Assembly: GCA_003453515.1 (NCBI GenBank)
Contig: DMLD01000059.1
Coordinates: 1-18,216 of the forward strand
Length of the DNA stretch: 18,216 bases
Direction of reading: 5' to 3'
DNA from: Lachnospiraceae bacterium
GTDB lineage: Bacteria; Bacillota; Clostridia; Lachnospirales; Lachnospiraceae
The notes below the pieces were generated by a model, which saw only the letters and a list, made by a program, of their open reading frames with translations, was not told the origin of the DNA and ran no database searches. Shown one piece after another: positions 11,800 to 18,216 of the stretch. A program made the translations under genes and the position numbers. Within the stretch, counting starts at the first letter, position 1, and each line of letters opens with the position of its first letter.

Positions 11800-14364
11800 T
11801 TGGCAAGGCGAAAGAAGATTATACCTGATATAGATATAGCTGACGGTCTTGTCATAAGCGGTGAGGCGGAGTTTGACACCGAGCCAAGGTTCAAGACACT
11901 GCTTATGAAGGGATTTGTAGTCTATCTTGTGGTGATGGGCGCCATGGGCTGTCTTTTGTCGTCCTTTGACATACCCTACAATGCCGTCGTTATCAATATA
12001 GCGGTGCTCGCAGGGGCGATGTTCTCGTCATTTTTATACTATACGAAGATTTGGGAAAATGTGGGTTACTTTTTTCTGTTTGCGTTTATGTTCGGGACGG
12101 CTATGATGTTCAGACGATATATCAGCAGCGGATTTTTTGCGGTGGTGAACATCATATCGGAGCGCTTTGCGTACTACTTTGACACCGAGGTGGTGCAGGG
12201 ATACGCGGAGTCTGTGAGCAACAGGGACGTGACTGTCACGATAGCGTTCGTATATGTGGGGTGGGTCTTTGCGATACTTCTGAACGCGCTGATATCGAGG
12301 CAGATGAAGTATTTTGCGGTCATGTTTACCGCCTTTTTGTTTTTGCTTGTTCCGTTTTACCTCGAGAGGGAGCCGGATATGCTCTATCTGTTGATGCTGA
12401 TGGCGGGCTGCATCATAGTGTATGCGTTCCGCGGCGGCAGGCACACACCGATCACGACAAACGATCAGCGCTTTGAATACATGCCGAAAAAACGGCACAT
12501 AAACTATGTCTACTCCGCGACTCACCATATCAGAGCGATAGTGCTGTTTGTTGGAATGGTAGCTTTGTTTGCGGGCATTTTTCAGATATTTGTACATAAG
12601 TACGATTTTGAGACGACAAAACGCGGAAAGAGTGAGTGGAAGCAGGAGACTGAGGGTACATTTTCAAATATATATAAAAATGGTCTCTGGGGGCTGTTTA
12701 ACAGATATGATTCGACCGGTGGTCTGAGAAGCGGTGTGCTCGGCGGGGTGAATTCCGTGAACCTTGACTATGAGACGGATCTGGAGGTGACTTATGTTCC
12801 ATACAGCATGGACAGGGTGTATCTTCGGTCATTTATCGGGGATACATATATGCCGTATGGCAACAGATGGCAGCACACGGTACCGAGGCTGAAGATAAGC
12901 GATGACGGTTTAGAGAAGAAGTATGAGGTTGTACTCGAAGAGTATATGAACACATCCGGTGCCGAGAAGACATCCGCTACCGCGAAGTTATTGAAGGAGA
13001 GATACGAGACAGGGAGTGAGCTCAGTGCAAAAGCGAGGATGGATGTGAGAAATATCGCCGCGCCTCTCGGGAGCTACCTTCCCTACTATGTTGATGAAGA
13101 AGGCAACACTGCTCTTGATATGATGGGCTATCGCAATACATACGGAGTTAACTTCTATCCGTGGCTAACCAATCCGGGAGTTAGTGACGATATAAATACC
13201 GATGGCGATACGAGTGCCAAAGATGACACAAAAGCTGATAAGGGTAAGGATACTGCTAATAAAGAAAAGGCCGGTAAGGTCCAAAAAGCCGGTAACGAGG
13301 CAAAGTCCGGTAAGGATAAGAAAGCCGATAACGACAGTGAAACTGATGATCACAAGACTTATGACGAGATGATCAGCGAGATCGAGACGCTGCTTGTGGA
13401 CGGCATGTATATGGAAGTTCCTGATGACAATGTAACTGTGGTTGATGAGTTTATCAGGGAAGCCGGCCTTGAAAAATACCGGAAATCCAACCCCATAGAG
13501 GCTGTGGAAGCGCTTGGGAGCTACTTTCAGGAGAACATACCGTATACATATCAGCCGGGAGCAACGCCAAGAGAGACGGACTTTGTCAACTATTTTCTTG
13601 CGGATAACAAAAAGGGATACTGTGCTCACTTTGCGAGTGCGGCAGTGCTCATACTCAGGAGGCTCGGCTATCCCGCGAGATATATAGAGGGGTATGCCAT
13701 AGATCCTTCCGATATAGTGGAGGACGGAAGGATAAGGAATGACCTCGATGTCAAGGACTACTATCAGGGAGATTCGCTGCTTGACAGTGCCTCCTCACCG
13801 GTTACGGTAAATGTGACCGATGCCATGGCGCATGCATGGGTCGAGGTAAGAGTGGACGGACACTGGCGTATAGCAGAGTTGACGCCTGCGACGACTGAGA
13901 GTGCTCCCGATGGAGGATTCTTAAGAGATCTGATAAACTTCTTCGCGGGAACCTCGGTGGGCTCATCGGATACGAATGATATCACCGACAGCGGAGCAGG
14001 CGGTGCAGGGCTGGACACTGTGGGAAGACTGGCAGGCTACGGGATACTTGCTGCAGCGGCACTTGCTGTGCTGGTGCTTGCCACGTTCCTTCTGTGGAGA
14101 CGCATATCCTATGGTGTCAGGTATATGAGGGCGACTCCGGGAGACAGGCTGATCATGTACTTTGGCAGGGTGAGCTCAAGGTCTGAGAAACACGGTGACA
14201 GAACCATCAACTATCGTGACAGGGTAGCGCATATGAGAGAGCTCGGAAAGCTTAAGATAAGCGAGTCCGAGGCAGATGATCTGATCGACATACTTGAGAG
14301 GGCGGGATTCTCCGAGTCGGGGATAACTGCCGAGGAGTACGAGAGGGCGAAGGGGTATTTTTAA
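11800..14364 (+). CDS. TgpA-like membrane protein with transglutaminase-like domain
   Basis: The 854-residue integral membrane protein starts at TTG 11800, 7 bases after GGGAGGA, a rare start codon backed by a strong site. About seven membrane segments fill residues 25-265 (for example KGFVVYLVVMGAMGCLL and IRAIVLFVGMVALFAGIFQ). An extracellular region follows. Residues about 464-520 are a Lys/Asp-rich low-complexity insert. The transglutaminase core has Cys608 in GYCAHFASAAV and His678 in AHAWVEV. The third position, normally Asp, is Glu693 in AELTPA. A further membrane helix at about 745-768 (GILAAAALAVLVLATFLLW) and a cytosolic helical tail (DUF4129-like) end the protein. It is the third member of the MoxR-DUF58-transglutaminase set. 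The likely role is peptide or crosslink chemistry in the envelope; the substrate is unknown. Confidence 0.9.
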   Translation: MARRKKIIPDIDIADGLVISGEAEFDTEPRFKTLLMKGFVVYLVVMGAMGCLLSSFDIPYNAVVINIAVLAGAMFSSFLYYTKIWENVGYFFLFAFMFGTAMMFRRYISSGFFAVVNIISERFAYYFDTEVVQGYAESVSNRDVTVTIAFVYVGWVFAILLNALISRQMKYFAVMFTAFLFLLVPFYLEREPDMLYLLMLMAGCIIVYAFRGGRHTPITTNDQRFEYMPKKRHINYVYSATHHIRAIVLFVGMVALFAGIFQIFVHKYDFETTKRGKSEWKQETEGTFSNIYKNGLWGLFNRYDSTGGLRSGVLGGVNSVNLDYETDLEVTYVPYSMDRVYLRSFIGDTYMPYGNRWQHTVPRLKISDDGLEKKYEVVLEEYMNTSGAEKTSATAKLLKERYETGSELSAKARMDVRNIAAPLGSYLPYYVDEEGNTALDMMGYRNTYGVNFYPWLTNPGVSDDINTDGDTSAKDDTKADKGKDTANKEKAGKVQKAGNEAKSGKDKKADNDSETDDHKTYDEMISEIETLLVDGMYMEVPDDNVTVVDEFIREAGLEKYRKSNPIEAVEALGSYFQENIPYTYQPGATPRETDFVNYFLADNKKGYCAHFASAAVLILRRLGYPARYIEGYAIDPSDIVEDGRIRNDLDVKDYYQGDSLLDSASSPVTVNVTDAMAHAWVEVRVDGHWRIAELTPATTESAPDGGFLRDLINFFAGTSVGSSDTNDITDSGAGGAGLDTVGRLAGYGILAAAALAVLVLATFLLWRRISYGVRYMRATPGDRLIMYFGRVSSRSEKHGDRTINYRDRVAHMRELGKLKISESEADDLIDILERAGFSESGITAEEYERAKGYF

Positions 14365-14365
14365 C

Positions 14366-14394
14366 TTGATAAAAACCACTATATATGGTATCAT
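14366..14394 (+). promoter_or_regulatory. Promoter of the InlB-repeat surface protein gene
   Basis: TTGATA (14366-14371) and TATCAT (14389-14394) have 17-base spacing, starting right after the transglutaminase stop. The -10 hexamer is identical to that of the recA promoter. The start site would be near 14401, giving a leader of about 32 bases. Confidence 0.78.
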
Positions 14395-14432
14395 GTAAGC
14401 GTGGGTGTACACGAGACAATGGGGGTTTGCAT

Positions 14433-17400
14433 ATGAGATATAAGAATAAAAATAATACCGGAAGATACATAAAACGCGTCGTCGCAGGGCTGTTGTCAGT
14501 GGCTATGGGGCTTTCTTTGGCTGCGGGAGTGAGCGATGCGCCGGCATCGAGTGCGGCAGAGACGCCGACACAGGGGGATGTGTGGATAGACTATGATGTG
14601 TCTGTTTCGACGCAAACCCAGACACTAACCGAGAAAGTCAGCCTTCAGTGGGCTTTTTCCATAGATGGCGGTGAGGCGACCAATCTGTATGTAAATGCTG
14701 CCAAGTTTCAGGCGGATGCCAAGGGAAATCAGATACCTAAAACGCTCACCGTTCCCAACACGATCAAATATAACAATACAGACTATAATGTTGTGAGCAT
14801 CGGAAATCCCAATAAGTTAAACGGTGACTCATTTATATCCTCCACGATCAGTGATGCCATGCTGCCGACGGGATTCGAGGTAAACGCATGGGATGCGACC
14901 AATATCACAAAGGTGTGCGGCTCGGTACTGTACGGAAGAAAGGGAGTTACGCTCACACTTCCGCTAAGTATAAAGGAGGTGGGGCTCGGTGTTGCATGTG
15001 GGTCATCTTACAACAGGATCTACTGTGATGCGATAAATGCGAGCTACAATCCTACAGGCTTTTCCGGTGTGTTTGACGGGATGGTGAAGTCATCAGCAAG
15101 TGAGGATGGAGCCTATGTCGGGGCGATGCCTGCCGATCAACAGGGGAGCAAGGGGCACCAATATGTCAAGGGAACCGAAGAGGGTACCAATCAGGTTGGA
15201 AGCACTCTGTTAAATCTCGATTTAAACGGTGGGACCGTAAGTTCACAGGGTGTTTCAAAAACGAGAGTATATGTATATTCAAGCACTACTGAATGCCATA
15301 TGCAATATAATTACAAGTATGTCAAGCTTGACACTTTGCCGACCAGAGCTCATCACAGTTTTTTGGGATATTATTCCGCGAAGGATGTATTTGATGAGAA
15401 CGGCGATATCAAAGGCGACGTAAAAAAATATATAGATGCTGAAGGAAAGATATGCACGTTTGGCAAGGATGATGGGAATTTGCAGCCGACTGAGACTGTT
15501 CAACTCTATGCCGCATGGCAGCCCGAGCCCGTAAACGTAGCATTTAAAGCAAACGGCGGATCGGGAGCAATGAGCGATGCCACTCCGTATTACGGAAAGG
15601 CGGAGAAGCTGCCAAAGTGCACGTTCACGAAGGACGGATATACGTTTACAGGATGGGCTACGAGTGCATCGGGAAGTGTTGTATATACGGATGAAGCTAG
15701 CGTTACCTTCACGGATGATATGACGCTTTACGCGAAGTGGGTGGAAAATTCATACAATATCACGTACAATGCCAATCCGCCGGCAAAGAGCGAATCGGAT
15801 CCTTCGGTAAAGATGGAATATCAGGGAACGGTGGAGCCACAGAACGATGTGAAGTACTCTGACAGAAACCAGACCAATCTCAACAACAACAAGTTTACGA
15901 TAACAGGCTGCAAGTTTATGGGGTGGGGGGCAACCCCTGATGCAGAGACCCCCGTAGGCTCGACAGTAGACGATGCCCTGAGTGCCGTGGCGCCGGAAGC
16001 GGGTAAGGATAAGTATTCATCCAGGGATATTACGCTGTACGCGATCTGGGCGAACGGAGAATACTGGATCGAGTATATAGATGAATATGGTAAATATGAT
16101 AATTTGGTTAAGACAAAGACCAATGTGGATGTGGAGTTTCAGACCCGCTCCAGACCCGGACACGAGTTTTTGGGCTGGAACAGGAGCGCGACTGAAACGG
16201 GCGGCTACGCGGTAGCCGATTATAAGGTCGGTGAGACCGGTGTTCAGAACCTTGCAGATATAGGTGAGACGATAAAGCTGTATGCCTGCTATACGCCGTA
16301 CACATACAGTATAGTTTATCATGCATCCGACGGTACCACGACCAAGACACAGGCTGCGACCTACGGTATAGCGACGGATATCATAGATTACAGCTCGTGT
16401 GCCTTTGGAGTGACAAAGGCAGGGTTCAATTTCGTCGGTTGGGCGAATTCGCCAAGTCCACGAACAATAGAGGCGAACGAGACTGCGAACGTGATAAAGT
16501 CTATAGCCAAATTCAGCGGAACATTTCCGCAAAGCGCGACCGATCTGACCGATGAGAAGGATGGAGAATATAATCTCTATCCGGTGTGGCAGAGAGCCAC
16601 ATACAAGATCACATACCTTGACACGACCGGGGCTACACCATCGAGGACGCTTCCGACAAGCTATGTATATGGGTCGGGCTTTACTATACCGACACTGACA
16701 AAGGCGGGGAAGACCTTTACCGGTTGGGTGGACGGAAACGGAAACGCCATCACATCAGTTTCCTCCACGCTTTACGGAGATCTTACACTGAGAGCCACAT
16801 GGAAGGATGACTATATAGTAAAAATGAACGGCTCCAACATACAGACGATCACGTGCTCCTCGGGGAATCTGGTCACAAATGGCTCGATAACCTCCAAGTC
16901 GTTCAAGACCGGAGATGTGATCACGAGTATCAGCGTCACGGCTACCACGGGACAGCTTATCAAATCGGTCGTTATCAGAGAAGAGATGACCAACAGGGTC
17001 GTTCTCTCCGGCGAGTATTCGTCCCCTGCCAACAGTGTGTCGGTGTCGGGATCGTATGCCTTTACGACCTATAACCTCGTGGTTTCAATAGGAGTTAAGC
17101 CGCAGGAGTATACGATAAGCTACAATCTTGACGGAGGCTCCATCGTGGGTACATATCCGACAAGCTATACATACGGGACGAGTGTCACTCTGCCAACCTA
17201 TGTGGTAAAGACCGGATATACATTTTATGGCTGGAGAAACTCAGCCGGAACAATAATTAATTCCATATCATCAACCACGGCGGGCAACCAGACACTTACG
17301 GCGGTATGGGAGGATCCGAACCTGGCTTACCTCCCCTCGGGAACCATCGTCACGCCGTCACCGAACGGGCGGTATCTAAGGCTCACATACACAAACGGAA

Positions 17401-18216
17401 AGACCGATGAGGTGTATCTGTATGCGCTCGGTATCGAGCTGAAGGGCGGGTCCAATGCTGTTCAGTTCAAGCTTTCCGACGGCAAGACCTACAGAACCAC
17501 CGTTTCGTATACCGCGCCCACAGAGATGCCCTCCTCCATGAAGGCGTCACTCAGCTCGGGCGGAACATATGCGACCATCACCTATCCCGACAACTCGACA
17601 CAGAGTATCACGGTCAATAACTACAGTGCCATACAAACCATCTATGGCGTGAGGATATACTTTGACGCAAAGGACGGAAGGAGATACTCAACGCTGATCG
17701 GCGGCGAAGCCGATACGAGTGATCAGGATAACAAGTCGGAGGATGATAATTCGGGAAGCGGTAACTCCGGGAATGATGATACCGTGGAGCCCGGCGTGGA
17801 TGAGTATTACCTCGTGGGAGGACTCAGCTATCAGATAGGCGGAAGCACAGTCTCCATAGCAAATCCGGTCGACTGGACAGCCAAATCCCTGACCATCAAG
17901 GCAACTGTGAAGATCGCGGGCAAGACCTACAAGATAACCAAGATCGCACCCGAGGCATTCTACGGGATGGGGACGCTCAAAAAGGTCGTTATCGGGAAAA
18001 ATGTCAAGACGATCGGCAAGAAGGCATTTTTCAAATGCTCCAAGCTGAAGAAGATAACGATCAAGAGCGGCGATGTGACGAAGGTTGGCAAGAATTGCTT
18101 TAAAAAGATAGCCTCCGGGGCTACGATATATATTCAGGCAAGTAAATCCAAGTACAAGACGCTGAAGTCAAAGATACTTAAGACATCGGGGTGTCCGAAG
18201 GGAACGAAGTTTAAGA
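14433..18216 (+). CDS. Large secreted protein with InlB B-type (Listeria-Bacteroides) repeats and C-terminal BspA-like LRR, 3' truncated
   Basis: The frame is open from ATG 14433 (behind GGGGGT) to the window end, at least 1261 residues. The signal peptide is MRYKNKNNTGRYIKRVV plus AGLLSVAMGLSLAAGV, cleaved near residue 42. Residues 45-300 are strand-rich and partly BspA-like (TLTVPNTIKYNNTDYNVVSIG). Seven Flg_new/InlB B-type repeats follow, each with a GYTFxGW core and an LYAxW end: about 305-363, 368-437, 442-540, 545-620, 627-720, 723-791 and 893-961. A Ser/Asp/Gly linker (about 1095-1120) leads to a Lys-rich leucine-rich region from about 1130 (KIAPEAFYGMGTLKKVVIG, TIGKKAFFKCSKLKKITI). 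These repeats are beta-grasp-like modules of adhesins and other exported proteins. The anchor, if any, lies beyond the window. Exposure at the surface or secretion is inferred. Confidence 0.9.
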   Translation, partial: MRYKNKNNTGRYIKRVVAGLLSVAMGLSLAAGVSDAPASSAAETPTQGDVWIDYDVSVSTQTQTLTEKVSLQWAFSIDGGEATNLYVNAAKFQADAKGNQIPKTLTVPNTIKYNNTDYNVVSIGNPNKLNGDSFISSTISDAMLPTGFEVNAWDATNITKVCGSVLYGRKGVTLTLPLSIKEVGLGVACGSSYNRIYCDAINASYNPTGFSGVFDGMVKSSASEDGAYVGAMPADQQGSKGHQYVKGTEEGTNQVGSTLLNLDLNGGTVSSQGVSKTRVYVYSSTTECHMQYNYKYVKLDTLPTRAHHSFLGYYSAKDVFDENGDIKGDVKKYIDAEGKICTFGKDDGNLQPTETVQLYAAWQPEPVNVAFKANGGSGAMSDATPYYGKAEKLPKCTFTKDGYTFTGWATSASGSVVYTDEASVTFTDDMTLYAKWVENSYNITYNANPPAKSESDPSVKMEYQGTVEPQNDVKYSDRNQTNLNNNKFTITGCKFMGWGATPDAETPVGSTVDDALSAVAPEAGKDKYSSRDITLYAIWANGEYWIEYIDEYGKYDNLVKTKTNVDVEFQTRSRPGHEFLGWNRSATETGGYAVADYKVGETGVQNLADIGETIKLYACYTPYTYSIVYHASDGTTTKTQAATYGIATDIIDYSSCAFGVTKAGFNFVGWANSPSPRTIEANETANVIKSIAKFSGTFPQSATDLTDEKDGEYNLYPVWQRATYKITYLDTTGATPSRTLPTSYVYGSGFTIPTLTKAGKTFTGWVDGNGNAITSVSSTLYGDLTLRATWKDDYIVKMNGSNIQTITCSSGNLVTNGSITSKSFKTGDVITSISVTATTGQLIKSVVIREEMTNRVVLSGEYSSPANSVSVSGSYAFTTYNLVVSIGVKPQEYTISYNLDGGSIVGTYPTSYTYGTSVTLPTYVVKTGYTFYGWRNSAGTIINSISSTTAGNQTLTAVWEDPNLAYLPSGTIVTPSPNGRYLRLTYTNGKTDEVYLYALGIELKGGSNAVQFKLSDGKTYRTTVSYTAPTEMPSSMKASLSSGGTYATITYPDNSTQSITVNNYSAIQTIYGVRIYFDAKDGRRYSTLIGGEADTSDQDNKSEDDNSGSGNSGNDDTVEPGVDEYYLVGGLSYQIGGSTVSIANPVDWTAKSLTIKATVKIAGKTYKITKIAPEAFYGMGTLKKVVIGKNVKTIGKKAFFKCSKLKKITIKSGDVTKVGKNCFKKIASGATIYIQASKSKYKTLKSKILKTSGCPKGTKFK

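Noticed and set aside
11606..11806. Minus-strand frame with repeated HTGFSDTT(V/I)NKT units
   Set aside because: The peptide repeat is a by-product of the 39-bp DNA duplication, which keeps frame in any reading; no start site support.
12034..12597. Minus-strand open frame (187 codons) opposite the transglutaminase gene
   Set aside because: Its His/Arg/Lys-rich sequence mirrors the membrane-helix codons of the real gene; no ribosome binding site or domain is seen.
16017..16532. Minus-strand open frame (171 codons) opposite the InlB-repeat gene
   Set aside because: It is a shadow of the repeat protein, which is open over 1261 codons with a signal peptide and repeats.

Overview
The window reads as a chromosomal stretch of a Gram-positive, low-to-mid GC Clostridia bacterium, most like a Lachnospiraceae member (Butyrivibrio/Roseburia-like). 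The support is the gene families, Gram-positive Shine-Dalgarno sites, a Gram-positive LexA box at recA, heavy use of ATA and AAG codons, and a large secreted protein with InlB-type repeats. This is inference from style; no 16S or other marker RNA is present. I see no phage, IS element, CRISPR array or tRNA.

Layout, all genes on the plus strand. (1) 2-1763: the end of the translation/RNA housekeeping operon, with a 5'-truncated DHH phosphoesterase (NrnA type) overlapping truB. (2) 1793-4529: a Na+/phosphate cotransporter with a PhoU tail, interrupted by an in-frame TGA, then a secreted SH3-NlpC/P60 peptidoglycan hydrolase and a clear terminator. (3) 4530-4703: a gene-free cluster of palindromes and a tandem repeat. 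(4) 4704-7431: a strong promoter and a DUF1858 redox-disulfide protein, then two unrecognised small genes joined by an ATGA overlap and an M18 aminopeptidase. (5) 7432-9363: a bidirectional terminator, then recA with a consensus promoter and a perfect LexA box, overlapping recX. (6) 9356-14364: a promoter and structured leader ending in a terminator-like hairpin, followed by a MoxR ATPase, a DUF58 protein and a membrane transglutaminase. (7) 14366-18216: a new promoter and a very large secreted protein with InlB B-type repeats and a BspA-like leucine-rich region, running off the window end.

How the genes fit together: the first block processes RNA, modifies tRNA and imports phosphate. recA/recX form the SOS recombination unit. 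MoxR, DUF58 and transglutaminase proteins are a recurrent bacterial trio in which a AAA+ ATPase is thought to act on an envelope-associated partner. Here it sits directly upstream of a giant exported protein, which suggests an envelope or surface role for the region.

The most interesting points are the nonsense codon in the phosphate transporter with a perfect hairpin right after it, the attenuator-like leader before the MoxR operon, the palindrome cluster at 4548-4686, and a collagen-like repeat whose copies differ only at silent positions. I do not see a clear-cut new defence or mobile system.
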